Source: Chaetoderma sp. LZ-2023a (lineage: Eukaryota > Mollusca > Caudofoveata > Chaetodermatida > Chaetodermatidae). Taken from it: DNA of 64,000 nucleotides. Under the pieces are notes generated by a model that worked only from the letters and a program-made list of their open reading frames with translations, made no database searches and was not told the DNA's origin. Shown one piece after another: positions 33,669 to 44,615 of this stretch (positions within the stretch are counted from its first letter, which is position 1; each line of letters starts with the position of its first letter). The position numbers were made by a program, and so were the translations under genes. Location: contig CM067365.1 of NCBI GenBank assembly GCA_034401795.1, positions 8,297,343-8,361,342 on the forward strand. The letters run 5' to 3'.

Positions 33669-33928
33669 TAATACATCATTGTCACACCAGTCAAAACAAC
33701 AGTGAACTTAATCAGTTGAACATTACATACTAACGCATCCAAAAGTCGAGCAGGATGAACGTCGGAGTGGCTAATAGCCTGGACAATCCGACTCACTCGT
33801 ATTTGAACAGTAAGGGAATATGGGTGACATATCTTCTTATTGTGTACATGTGTCACTTGTTACTATTGAGTGTGCCTTTCTTCAGCGTGGCCATTGCCTG
33901 GACACTCACAAACGCCATTCATAGCGTA
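33669..33928 (+). CDS. ORMDL: ORMDL, 5' UTR end and first coding exon (CDS 33755-33928)
   Basis: The acceptor TTTTCTCTGTTTGTCATGCAG ends at 33668 and shows that a non-coding exon lies upstream. The ATG at 33755 opens 58 codons ending in phase 0 at donor GTAAGT (33929). The product starts MNVGVANSLDNPTHSYLNS and has two hydrophobic stretches (about residues 22-45 and 46 onward), as in ORMDL proteins, which sit in the ER membrane and restrain serine palmitoyltransferase in response to ceramide. Position 13 is Thr; human ORMDL3 has Asn there, reported to contact ceramide. PMS1 lies upstream in divergent orientation. Confidence 0.95.
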
Positions 33929-34215
33929 GTAAGTACAATTATTGTTTATACGCATATATTTCATTTGTCACATGATTTCTTTAGAGAGCTGTATGTGTGT
34001 ATGTTTACTGTATTATGTGGCTGTGGTTGTAGAAACATCTTACAACGGCAATCAGTCCTTCTTCACATTTGACTCCTGCGTCTTGTCCTCAGCCAAAATC
34101 TGTAGCTTTCTCAATTGATCCCTGCACTCTTAAATCACAATTTCAAGAAAACTGTACAGGCTATTCAACAGCACCCAGTCCAATTTGTTTCAAAATACTC
34201 AACAGAATGATTATT

Positions 34216-34567
34216 AAAGGTGCATATTCACGCTACATGTAAATGCTTGAAATAAAATTGTTAAAATTGTATACTTTTAGAGGTTTAAATTATGTGGCTA
34301 TATGTAAAGAAACGAAATAAATCTTAACATATAACGATTTCATTCCGTATAAATAAATTTCGTAATTGTGAATTTGAATTAGGAACTCGTGCCTCTAATT
34401 CAATTTCACAATTTATGGAAATTATATTAATTTATACATAATTTAATCACCATATTTTAAGATTTATTTTCGTTTCTTTACATGAAGCCACATAATTTAA
34501 ACCTTTAAAACTAAACAATTTCACAATTTTGTATTTTTAAGGATTCTGGTGTGAATATGCACTTTTA
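34216..34567. repeat. Large foldback (~120-bp arms), family D
   Basis: Left arm 'ggtgcatattcacgctacat ... cttaacatat' and right arm 'atattttaagatttattttcg ... gtgaatatgcacttt' are inverted copies. The centre holds a second hairpin, GAATTAGGAACTC / GCCTCTAATTC region. A half copy is at 977-1150. It sits in ORMDL intron 1 (coding numbering). Confidence 0.8.
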
Positions 34568-34635
34568 AATGGTAAAAATATGCAATTCGTACAAGGTGAC
34601 CGACTATTAAGTGTTTAAGATGGACTAAATCTCTT

Positions 34636-34659
34636 CCCCCCCCCCCCCCCCCCCCCCCC
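34636..34659. repeat. Poly-C tract
   Basis: Twenty-four C residues next to the composite repeat; length uncertain. Confidence 0.95.
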
Positions 34660-34995
34660 TCTCTAGCTATGCTCCACCCACACCTGTCTCGTGTTGGGAT
34701 CGATCTCAGATCTCCCTGACTATCAATTTCCAGAACACTATACAGGGTAAGCTGTTGAATATTTTGAAACTAATTTGACTAGGTGCTGTTGCTGCCTAGG
34801 AAAGTAACAGCGCCCAGTCAAATTAGTTTCAAAATAGTCAACAGTATGTTTATTAAATAGTAGAGACATGTATACAATTCTTACAACATGTTGGACTATT
34901 AAGAGGTAAAGATGGGCCTAATGGAATTATTTATAACGTAATGATTATGATGTCATCCTACACGCCACATAGCTGATTATGATGTCATGTATGAT
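34660..34995 (+). mobile_element. Composite foldback repeat, plus orientation
   Basis: Left flank 'gctatgctccacccacac' and 'gtgttgggatcgatctcag'. Core 34751-34844 with a decayed inner right arm. Right flank reaches 'ttatgatgtcatcctacacg' and 'gctgattatgatgtcatg'. Confidence 0.75.
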
Positions 34996-35231
34996 GTCAA
35001 ATCATCGATGGATACTCTGGAAAGGTGAATTCAATTATATATTATAAGCTACGAGATCAGTTTCAGAAATTCTGATAAATCATGTTTTTAGTATTGTTTC
35101 AGAGAGTACAAAATGTATGTGAACTTAACTCTTTAATGGTCAGGCCTACCAAAACCGGTCTGCTCAGTGGGCTGAACCATTTCACCGACAAATCCTTGAA
35201 AAAGTAGATTCTTTACCATATAAAAATTATT

Positions 35232-35322
35232 CTGTTTAATATTTTGAAATTAATTTGACTGGAAGTCATTGCTGGCCAAGGCAGCGATGGCTTGGTCAAA
35301 TTAATTTCAAAATATTCAACAG
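35232..35322. mobile_element. Family A foldback, AAATTAATT variant
   Basis: Outer arm TTTGAAATTAATTTGAC pairs with GTCAAATTAATTTCAAA: both arms carry the same change relative to the AAACTAATT form. Confidence 0.85.
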
Positions 35323-35388
35323 TTCCTGTATATTTGCCTTGAAAATGATATACATGTATGGGGGCTTCATCACATGAAAGGGTTATGG

Positions 35389-35516
35389 AATATCCATTTG
35401 CAGGCCAAGAGAATACTATTTTTGAAATTTTACCACTGGAATGACTGGCTCGATAAATGAGCCAGTAATTCCAGTGATAAATTTTCAAAGATAATCTCAG
35501 CCTGCAAATGAACATT
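35389..35516. mobile_element. Family C foldback
   Basis: GCAGGCCAAGAGAATACTA and the inverse right arm, centre GGCTCGATAAATGAGCC. Another half copy is at 35800-35860. Confidence 0.8.
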
Positions 35517-35885
35517 CAATGAGGAAAGATTGTGCTTTTCCCAGGCCCTTAAAAGTATGAAAAATCAAATGTTTTGCTTTCGAGATTCGGGATATCGTGT
35601 TGAAAATGTGCAATCTATTGATACTGTATATTGAAGTATCGGTACTTGTGATTGTCGCTGTTATGGCTGTACATGTACATTTTGTAGGTACATGTAATCG
35701 TTGAATTATTGCCCGCCTTGAGCCTCTTGGATTTAGACTAGGTCAAGTTTTCTGAAATGTTCTTGTGATAAAATTTTATTAACATTTTCCATAAAATTTA
35801 CATATAAATGAGCCAGTCATACCAATGGTAGATTTTCAAAAATGGTTTTCTTGTTCTTTAAATACGACCTATTTTTCTCTTGTAG

Positions 35886-36037
35886 ATGATGTTCGTCTTA
35901 CTGCACCTGTTTAAAGGGACACCGTGGGAATCTTCAGATCAAGGCTCTGATAGGTTCAAAACACAATGGGAGCAGATTGATCACGGAATGCAGTGGACAG
36001 CAACAAGGAAATTCTTTATCTTTATTCCTATTGTAAT
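35886..36037 (+). CDS. ORMDL: ORMDL, second coding exon
   Basis: Acceptor TTTTTCTCTTGTAG ends at 35885; donor GTGAGT starts at 36038. The 152 bases start in phase 0 (MMFVLLHLFKGTPWESS) and leave two bases for the next codon. They cover the conserved central part: KGTPWESSDQG, then THWEQLDYG-like QWEQIDHGMQW, then RKFFIFIPIV entering the third membrane segment. Spacing to KGTP from the last His of exon 1 equals that of human ORMDL. A MITE starts 15 bases after the donor. Confidence 0.96.
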
Positions 36038-36052
36038 GTGAGTACTGCATAC

Positions 36053-36368
36053 CAGGGTTTCTCATAAGGGTCCTTTTGAGGGTATAGACCCCCAAAATGT
36101 AACTAGGGACCCCCAATGTTGTGGTAGTAGGTCCCATGGGACGCATGAAAATCTTGTATGATTGTTAAATACTAATTAATTTTATAGGTTTTTGAACAAA
36201 TATTCTCACAAAATCTAGCATGGAACTCCCATAATCCATTGCTACTCTCTAATTTTAGCATGTATGAGGAAAAATGCTTGGGAATCCAGAATTTGAGTTT
36301 GGGTTCCCTAGATTTCTAAGTGTGTGGTCCCTGGGACCTCCAAAATTTAGATCCGATGAGAAACACTG
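36053..36368. mobile_element. hAT-like MITE with 8-bp target duplication, in ORMDL intron 2
   Basis: Ends CAGGGTTTCTCATAAGG and, in reverse, CAGTGTTTCTCATCGG form the inverted repeat. Flanked by exact CTGCATAC (36045-36052 and 36369-36376). 316 bp, no coding frame. The insertion lies 15 bases from the exon 2 donor but leaves GTGAGT untouched. Confidence 0.92.
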
Positions 36369-36659
36369 CTGCATACCATCAACAGGCTAGAAATAAGTTT
36401 TTTAATCGTGATCCGTACGGATCGGTACATGTACACCAGAAAATTCACAAATCCCTGGAAGTTTGAACTAATCTTAACAGTCATAGCTGTAGTACTGCAC
36501 AGAATATGAAATTGATCCAAATCTTCTGAATGCACGATCTGAATGCACGATTTACACCATATTATTCGGATAAAAGCATTTAATCGTCAAGAAGTGACCT
36601 GGGTAAAAAAATTTGGCTTTTTTCTTCAACTTTTAACATTTTCTGTTTGGCTCAACTCT

Positions 36660-36984
36660 TCTGTCAGTGTTGATGTCAAAGGTCAAGAAGGTCACTGATG
36701 CATGACATTCGTCGTCTATCCATCAACTTTTGTTTAAAAACGCTACTCATTAACAGCTGTGTGGGTTTCAACCTAATTGGGCTGGAAGGATCCTATGGGG
36801 GTAGGTTTCAGAACGTATGTATAGAATTTGGATTGGTAAATCTTTTGGATAAAAATGTTAGGTTTTATGAAAAGTTTACCGGAAATTGTCAAAACGATGA
36901 ATTGTCAAAAGGCTACTCCTCTTTAGTCACTTGGCAGATTTCAATTGACTTTGGCTGAAAGGACCCTATTGGAAATTTAGAACT

Positions 36985-37048
<64 letters not shown>

Positions 37049-37250
37049 TTTGATTGGTCACATTTTATGGTGAAAGGCTTAGATTTTTATTAAAAATTTA
37101 CCTCAAATTGTCAAAACACAACTCCTCATTAACCGCTTGGCAGATTTGTACTTTCTTTGGCCTGAAGGACCCTATGGGCCGAGGCTTGTATTGTTCATCG
37201 TTAGCTCATGTATCGGTTAGAAGTGCATTTCTTGAATAAAAATGTAGGCA
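36660..37250 (+). repeat. Dispersed repeat of the 'GGCTGAAAGGACCCTAT' type, two units
   Basis: The words 'aggaccctat', 'tttgattggt', and 'cacttggcagattt' recur in two units split by an (AT)n tract (36987-37042). Related to the tandem array at 57638-58345. Confidence 0.65.
36987..37042. repeat. (AT)n microsatellite
   Basis: About 27 AT dinucleotides. Confidence 0.95.
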
Positions 37251-38010
37251 CTCTGTCTTTGCTAGATATTTCGTTCTTATGGGAAAGAATATCATGACAT
37301 ATATACTTACTCTCCTTACATGTACATTGTTAGGAAAGTATTTTGCAAACCACCTGCTTTTATAGACATAATAGATAACAATGTAACAAAGTCAACAACA
37401 ATTTACTCAAATTGCTCTACAATGCAAGTGTCAACTCAAGCTGCTTGACTGATTAATTTGAAACTTGAGAAACTTTGTCTAGCTAGGGCAAGACAAACAA
37501 AGCTTGAGAAAAAGTTTGTTATGGAGAACCTGATTGATCGGTCGATTTATCTGGCATGTCTGGTATATATATATATGCATCTTTGATAGCCTATTCTCCC
37601 CCCCCCCCCCCTCCCCCCCTACATTTTTGAGGTAGTACAACCAGGGGTTTGTGAGTTGCTCACGATTCCCATAAAATTATGAGTGTATGATACACTAAAG
37701 AGACATCTGAAGCATTATCTGGCCTATTTCCCTGTATATTTTAGACACTTCCTTGAAGAACCTTAATTTTTAAACAAATTCAAAACTTAATTTCATAAAA
37801 TAGGTGAGAAAAGTGGTGGGTGAAAAAGATAGTTTAGTCTTTAGTGCTGGTCAGAATTATTGAGTGGTGGCCAAACCTGTCCAGTGCCAACCAGTGTGGG
37901 CAGAACCATGCTTTTTTAGTTGATGGACATTGACAGCAAAAACGGGGATATATGTATAGGTTTTGGTGGCTGCTGAGTACAAATTTAACACTCAAATCGG
38001 ATTGTTAAAA
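37251..38010. other. Intron sequence, no gene recognised
   Basis: Contains a C run (37598-37618, broken by one T) and otherwise no structure I can name. Confidence 0.45.
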
Positions 38011-38140
38011 TGAAGCAGATTGGTTGATTTGGTCAGTGATCATGAAGCAGATTGGTTTTGATTTGGTCAGTGATCATGAAGCAGATTGGTTGATTTGGTC
38101 AGTGATCATGAAGCAGATTGGTTGATTTGGTCAGTGATCA
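38011..38140. repeat. Four-unit 32/34-bp minisatellite
   Basis: TGAAGCAGATTGGTTGATTT plus 12 more bases, units starting at 38011, 38043, 38077 and 38109. The second unit has a two-base TT insertion. The repeats are direct and adjacent, without spacers, so not a CRISPR-like array. Confidence 0.95.
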
Positions 38141-38227
38141 TCTTGGGTTCTGTGTTTTCTCTGAGTATGTCCAGAAGATCAGGTGAAAGACTACGCCTTA
38201 TTGTATAAGATTCTACGCATAGAATAT

Positions 38228-38420
38228 GGCCTTTCTCCTTCGATCAATACGTAGCATTACATTACTTATTGATAATACAGCTACACTGAAGCTGTGATCT
38301 TGGAATATAGATTTAGAAGGCTCTACCGGGTCCTGGAAACGTGTACCCGGTTCCCGACAACCAGGTACCCACCTGCCAGAGATGCCCATTCTTGTTTGCA
38401 TAGCAACAAGAGAATACAAG
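38228..38420 (+). repeat. DIRS left inverted terminal repeat
   Basis: Read in reverse it aligns with 45571-45772 almost throughout: CTCTTGTT..GCTATGCAAAC, ATCTCTGGCAGG, CACAGCTTCAGTGTAGCTG and AAGTAATGTAATG are shared. Small differences (for example the two-base changes around GCATTACATTAC) show the ends have aged. Confidence 0.88.
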
Positions 38421-39119
38421 TTTTTTGTTTTAGGAGAAATCTTAGGTTTCTTTGTGTTTTTTCTCTGTGCTTTCTGCTGTTTCTATATTACTGGATTAAT
38501 AATGGAAGACGCTACTGAACCTCGGGTCGTATTCTTTCATTTTATTTCTCTAGTTATATGGAGACTTATGTCTCTGAAATTTCGTATGTGTTGCATGTCC
38601 CATTTTCTGAACCCGGAACTGGGATGTGTGGTTGCAACGAAATATGCCAGATAAGATTGCCTCCTTTAAATCCCAACAGTGATCAGGCAGGAATATGAAA
38701 CTATAGGCGTTTGTCTATATTTTTTTAACACTAAAATCGGCTTACATCGTACTTCCGTGTGGTCCGAGCAGGTGACGTCACACCCTTTTATTGTTCGGAT
38801 TATTTGGTGAAGGAAATGTTTTATTAATTCGCGCATCTTAGTCTTGGTAGCTGCATGCATTTTTGTACATTTTGTACCAGAAACTTTTGAATTATGTCAT
38901 GTTTTGGGTGTAATCACAATCCGTTTGCATTGATCAATGATTTCAAAATTCTTGATTAAGATGTGTTTTCTGTGGCTTTACCGTGTTCTACAGCAGTAGT
39001 GTTAATTCATTATGTTGTTCGTTCTCGTATCGTTTGGTGGTCATTTGAGTAGTATAATTTTGGAATTAATTCTTAAATATACTGCGAATGTATCCGATAC
39101 GGTTCCTGGTTTGGTGTCG

Positions 39120-40820
39120 TCTCTGATATCAAAGACTGGTGCAACCTCTCTGTGTCCAGTTCTGACCCCTTGTATGGCTCCCTGGCTGTCCCGTCGGCCT
39201 CTGGCCTGGCGCGTACTGCTTCTCTGCGGCCACCTCCGGCTGGTCCAGTAGCGGTAGCGGGTCCGTCTGGCATGGGAGCCACCCGCCAAGACGGCTCCAG
39301 TGTCTCTTCGTCCTGTGACGACTTCAGGGTCTGAGGATGAGGAGGCCGAAGAGGAGAGGCTGTTGCAGCCTGAGATACCGAAGGTGGAGAACATGAAGGT
39401 CGATTCCATCCTGGACGGAACCGCCCTCCATTTGTCTGGCTTGGCACAAGCCATGCAGCCGCTCCACCCGTAGTTGAGACCACCAGTACCGGGCACCCGT
39501 CCAGTGCTGGTTGGTTTGCCGCCAACCGACACGGTGACGGGTGTGGCTGGCCAGGCATGGTATTCACCTATCTCACTTGGTCCAGCGACGACACACGGGA
39601 CGCCGTTGGCGCCTGTGTATGGTCATGGGTCCGTAACCGCTACGGGTCCGCATGGTTTCATGCGAACCTACTCCATGGAACAGTGTGTTTCATGTTGTGG
39701 CGGCGGAACCGCATGGTACCAGTGTTGTCGGCTATCCAGCAGTGGCGCCTTGCCGGGAGGCCGCTGCTGGTAGACCTGTGAACACATCATCATGTGTTTA
39801 CGGGGGTGTCTTCCTCGGCAGTGGACTGGTCCGATGCTCTGGCTTGGCTAGCCAGCGTGGACCCGTCCGTGGTCTCAGCCACAGCTGATGAAGAAATGCC
39901 GCGTCCGTCGGTAGCATCGATTCGGACGGGGGGTCTTGCCGGCGGCTCAAGGAGTTGCTAGAGGCTATATATGCCAAGAAACTCCCGACTAAGTCAGCTC
40001 CCTGTGGCCTCTAGGGAGTTGCGGGCAAGGTGCCGTATCCCCAAGGGGGAGTACGAACGTTATGGTGTGGTCCTAACGGTCACTGAGGATGACTGTTGGT
40101 TTCTTGGTGTCCAGAGTGCAGGAGCGGATGGCCCTTCTCAGGCACTTGTGGATAAGAGCCAAGCACACAGTGAAGAAGTCCTGTCCCTCTGCGATGAGGG
40201 GTGAGGGCAGCTATGAACGCTGTCAATCACTTATCGCTTGCTTCAGTCAGTGTGGGCTGAACCTGGGGCAGCCCACCCTATGCCACTTGCGGCGCTTTCG
40301 TGCATCAACGACAGCCTTGTGCTGTCGATGGATGCAATGGTCACTGGCCAGGGTGCAGACGCGTATGACCAAGTCCAGGAGGCAGATGGTCCTTGACCAT
40401 ATGTGTCTGGCTACGGCTGTCAGGGAGCGTTTCCTTGGAACACCCCTGAATGGCCCTAGCGTCTTCGGTGGCCAAGCGCGGGCCATCCTAGATGACACAG
40501 CCAACATCGCGCAAAGTCGGTTAGCGATGAATCTTCAACTAGAGCCAGTGCATCAGGCGCATGCACTAGGGTATGTAGCGAAACCGCTAGCTGCTCAGCC
40601 TTCCTCCAAGAGGCAGAAGAAGCATAAGAGCAAGGCGAAAGCCAAGCCAGCTCCTTCTGCTCTTGCTGGGCCTTCTCAGCCGCCTGCGTCTAAGAAGGCG
40701 AGGAAGGTTGTGGAGGCCCCTGCCCACCCTAGTGGTGGGCGTGATCGCCTGAGAGGTGGTAAGGGCAAGGTCAAAGAGAAGTCCTCAAAGGACGGAAAGA
40801 AGGGAGTGGATCGTACCTGA
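39120..40820 (+). pseudogene. DIRS gag-like region, frameshifted
   Basis: GC-rich compared with its flanks. Pieces fall in different frames: a Pro/Ser-rich segment (from 39152), an acidic EDEEAEEERLLQ segment (near 39335-39360), and the long frame 40089-40820. The last ends in a basic tail rich in Lys (SSKRQKKHKSKAKAKP and later KGKVKEKSSKDGKK), as expected for nucleic-acid binding. No zinc knuckle is seen. Assigned by position before RT and composition rather than by a diagnostic motif. Confidence 0.6.
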
Positions 40821-41149
40821 GGGTATGATAGCTCCCTTCGTATCCGTCTGGACTGCGCCTATGCGACAGAAACAGTGGTGCCAGTTAGACCAGTCAGGCC
40901 AAGACCAAAATGGTTCTCTCTCTCCCTCGTTAAAGGGGGTGGGAGAGAGTGGATCGTGAGCCAGATACCCGCATTAGGCATCAATGTGCCTATAGTGGGT
41001 GGAAGGCCCATGCGTTGTGTCGAGGCTTGGCGAGGTGTGATGTCAGACAGTCTGGTCCTGGGATGGATATCCCAGGGGTACATGCCAGAGTGGTGGGATT
41101 TTCCACCACAAAATCTGTCTTTGGCATCTGTCTGGACTCCCGTACCAAG

Positions 41150-42150
41150 GGAGCCAGACAAGTTAGAAGCCATTCAAAACGAAGTGTCAGGTTTGCTTCT
41201 GAAGGATCAATAAAACCAGTAAACCAGAGCACTCTGAGCTTCTATTCAAACATGTTCCTTGTCCCCAAGAGCACAGGAGGGTGGAGACCCGTACTCAATC
41301 TCAGGCCATTGAATTGGTTTATCCATACACCTCGGTTCCAGATGGAAACTCCGAGATCGGTAATGGCAGGTTTGAGGAAAGGAATGTGGTGTGTGTCAAT
41401 CGATCTGAAAGATACATATTTCCACATTCCAATGAACAGGGGTTGTCACAGGTTTCTGAGATTCGCGTTTCAGAATCGTGTCTGGGATTTTGTAGTCCTC
41501 CCATTCGGCCTGTCGACAGCCCCAAGGGTTTTCACCAGAGTGGTCCTAGTGGTGACAGCGTTTCTCAGAAGAGAGAACGTGGCGCTTCACACCTACATAG
41601 ACGATTGGCTTATCAAGGCAGACATGCTAGCCAGGTTAGGAGTGGATACTGCTCTGACTCTGAAGTTACTTTCAGATCTAGACTGGATAGTCAACAGGGA
41701 GAAATCCGAGTTGACGCCCACTCAGCACTTCATTTATTTGGGGATGCGATTCGATCTCGAGGAAGGCAGGGTTTACCCATCAGAGCCCAGAGTTTCTTCC
41801 AGAAGTCGGGGGGAAAAGTGATATTGATACGGTCGGACAATTCAACAGTAGTGTCATACAAATCGCCAGGGAGGGACCAGGTCACCCACACTGTGTATGA
41901 AGGTGTGGCACTTGATTCAATGGTGCAGGAATTACTCAGTTGTTTTGAAAGCAGCTCACATTCCTGGGCAATTGAACATTCTGGCAGATGCTTTGTCTCG
42001 CAGACAGAGAATTCTGCCAACAGAATGGTCTTTCAACCCTCCAGTTTCACAAAGGATCTTCGAGCATTGGGGCAAACCAAACGTGGACTTGTTCGCCGCA
42101 AAGGAAAATACCCACCCACCATTCTTCTGCCGAAGATCTTGGTGAAGATC
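41150..42150 (+). pseudogene. DIRS reverse transcriptase and RNase H, broken
   Basis: RT motifs: GGWRPVLNLRPLNWF, CVSIDLKDTYFHIPM (first Asp), VLPFGLSTAPRVFT, and TYIDDWLIKA with the catalytic pair at 41594-41605. YIDDWL and LPFGLSxAPRVF are characteristic of DIRS rather than Gypsy. RNase H traces: RSDNSTVVSY, then AAHIPGQLNILADALSRR and VDLFAAKEN. Breaks: a frameshift near 41210 before RT, a TGA at 41819, an apparent deletion between YPSE and the RNase H start (the stretch is far shorter than usual), and a shift near 41860. Confidence 0.88.
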
Positions 42151-42337
42151 AGGGAGGAGCCGTGCCTGGTCCTGCTAATAGCTCCATCTTGACCCAGCAG
42201 GGTGTGGTTCACAGATCTCCTGGACAATCCAGTGCAGCTGCCGGAGATTCCGAACATAATCTCCCAGGCCATGGGCCCCTTCCTACACGAGCGACCCGAG
42301 ATGTTCAAATTGACTGCATGGATGTTATCAAATTTCC

Positions 42338-42990
42338 ATGTCGGAAGGCTTTTCTCAACAGGCTGCGAGTAGGTCAACCTTCAAGTCATATAACCACAAG
42401 GTTAACAAATTTGCAGAGTGGTGTGAAGGAAAGGGTGTTGATCCCTTCCAGTCCACTATTCAGAAAATAGCAGCCTTTCTCTGTGAGCTGTTCTTTACAG
42501 GACTGGCTCCTGTCACAATTGCTGGTTACAAGTCAGCTTTGGCATCAGTTATCCCTTGTTTAGCCAACAGGGATAGTCCAGAGGTGACCCAGTTAAACGT
42601 GATGGTGAAGGGAATGAGCAATCTCCGACCAAGACAACCGGTAGTCATTCCAGCCTGGAGTCTATCTTTGGTGCTTAATGTGTTAGCCAAGCACCCTTTC
42701 AAACCTTTGGTTCGGCCAACCTAAAGCATCTGACTCTTAAGGTGGTTTCTATTGGCAGCTTCCTCAGCTAAAAGGCGCAGTGTGATCCATATGCACTTTC
42801 AGCAGAGAGTGACTGATTTATTGTCTCTGGAGAGGGTCTGCGACTGCTGCCAAGAGCAGAATTTATGTCAAAGAATCAATCGTTGAAATATCCCGGCAAA
42901 CCGATCATTGTACCAAAACTAACTAGATTTGATCGTGATGCCAGTGCCTGGTGTCTAGTCCGTGCTTTGACCAAGTACAAAAAACGGACG
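42338..42990 (+). pseudogene. DIRS tyrosine recombinase, N-terminal piece
   Basis: The open part (42338-42724) has the core-binding domain of a phage-integrase-like enzyme: SFKSYNHKVNKFAEWCEGKG..., FLCELFFTGLAPVTIAGYKSAL. After 42724 the frame shifts; LAASSAKRRS (the first catalytic Arg region) follows near 42755. It then breaks off at about 42990, and the rest resumes at 44616. These enzymes join the circular cDNA to the genome by strand exchange. Confidence 0.82.
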
Positions 42991-44615
42991 GACTCTTAAC
43001 GGCCAAATGATAGACATCTTGTGGGTATCGGATTGTCTTCTGGGGGGGTCATGACCCCGGGGACATCTTATATTTGCAGTCTAAGACCTCAGTGAATTAC
43101 TATATTTGAATACCGGGCGAGCTAAGGAACGGATAACACAATGGCAAGGATGTAATAGCGCGATCTAGTGTGTGCATCCAAGTCGATGAAAAACTGACGC
43201 GAAAATGTAGCTGAAACAACGTGGAATTGGAATAGAATAGACTAGGACTAAGGGCAGTGAGCTGATGGTATCTGTCGGTGGTTAAAAGACGAAAGTTCTT
43301 GCTGCAGTCGCGGCATAACCGTCATATAGTATTCAGCAGAAATTACGACCAATAGTTTTCTAAATATTCAAACAGGAGCATCGGTAGGGTGCTACGGACA
43401 GAGTATACGCAGCACAGACTGGATGACTCACAGAATGACGTAGTAACGTAGCGACGACCGACTTACCATGGGTACCGGATAACGGTAACCGAGTTTCGAT
43501 AGAAACTACCAACAACACCAGGTGCTAGGGAGTCAGATGGGCCACATGGCCACTACGCCACCACTACATCACGGCACCCTTGTAAAATGCAGGCACAAGC
43601 TTAAATTGCAAGGGGCCGGACGAGGACGTAATAACGTCTGGCGCCGAGTAGATTAGAAAACAAGACGAAAATATGACAGAGGGAGTCCATCAAGGTAGGC
43701 TCTTGAGAATGGGATTAGCAATGGGCGCCAAAGCAATAGCCGCTATCCGACAGATCCCATCACTCCAGAACCAACTGATACTGCTTTGCCCATGTTCGGG
43801 TCTATCTTCGGAGTACGGAAATGGCCGAAGTTGATTGGTCAAAAAGTTTTGTAAGAGTAGTAAGCAAAACAAGGCAAATCAGGAGTCCGAAAAATAATTG
43901 CGTTTAGGTAAACCTAGCCTCGAGTTCGTATAGTTCTGTGGAACTGAATTTGTCGAAATTCAAACAAGTTCTTGGTGAATGGCTTTAAGTAGCCAAGAAC
44001 AGTTTTTGACGAAAGTGATTTAGCGAATCGTGAAACGCAACTTTTGAATAACAGAATAACCGGTATTCGTATTATAGAAAAATCAGTTACTTCTATAGAT
44101 GCGAGTGACAGTAAAAGTTACTCAAAGTATTTGGTGGTAGTATAAGCCACCCATAGTTGATAGGGAGGCATATACATGATTTAGCGAATCGTGAAACGCA
44201 ACTTTTGAATAACAGAATAACCGGTATTCGTATTATAGAAAAATCAGTTACTTCTATAGACGCGAGTGACAGTAAAAGTTACTCAAAGTATTTGGTGGTA
44301 GTATAAGCCACCCATAGTTGATAGGGAGATATATACATAGCAAAGATATTAGTAAAATAAAGTTATCACTTCGATATCCTCGAAGCAAGAGTTTGGGTTG
44401 TTGCTAAGTAATCTGGAATCGACGGAAGACCACAGTCACGAACCACCGACTTCTATACCAGTCAGATCAGGCCCAGATACGAACATAAATATCGTGACTT
44501 CCATCTATACACGAGGCGAGCTCGTATCGATCACTTCCGTCGTCGGTAAGACTGGTTGTCGCAGCAACCGTACATACAAGCCTTACCGTCGTGGAAGTGA
44601 GATTATCATAATCAA
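42991..44615. other. 1.6 kb insertion splitting the recombinase
   Basis: Lies between the KYKKRTDS and EDGPEIFNLWI blocks of the recombinase, which are continuous in other DIRS enzymes. TTGTGGGTA occurs near both edges (43019 and 44618), a possible target duplication. It has GGGGTCATGACCCC (43047-43060), a perfect palindrome, and a tandem duplication at 44019-44336. No frame was recognised. Confidence 0.5.
44019..44336. repeat. Two-unit tandem repeat, ~159 bp
   Basis: GATTTAGCGAATCGTGAAAC starts both units (44019 and 44178). They differ at a few bases (for example 'tagatgcgag' versus 'tagacgcgag'). The second unit runs into the large duplicated block. Confidence 0.93.

Noticed and set aside
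38011..38140. Regular direct repeats resembling a CRISPR array
   Set aside because: Units abut without unique spacers, and this is an animal genome; it is a minisatellite.
39041..39567. Two overlapping minus-strand frames of about 163 codons
   Set aside because: They lie opposite the GC-rich DIRS gag region, in high GC that lacks stops by chance, and show no motif.
41281..42192. A 303-codon plus-strand frame
   Set aside because: It is out of frame with the RT motifs (YIDDWL, LPFGLS) that lie in the overlapping frame from 40949; its own text has no domain.
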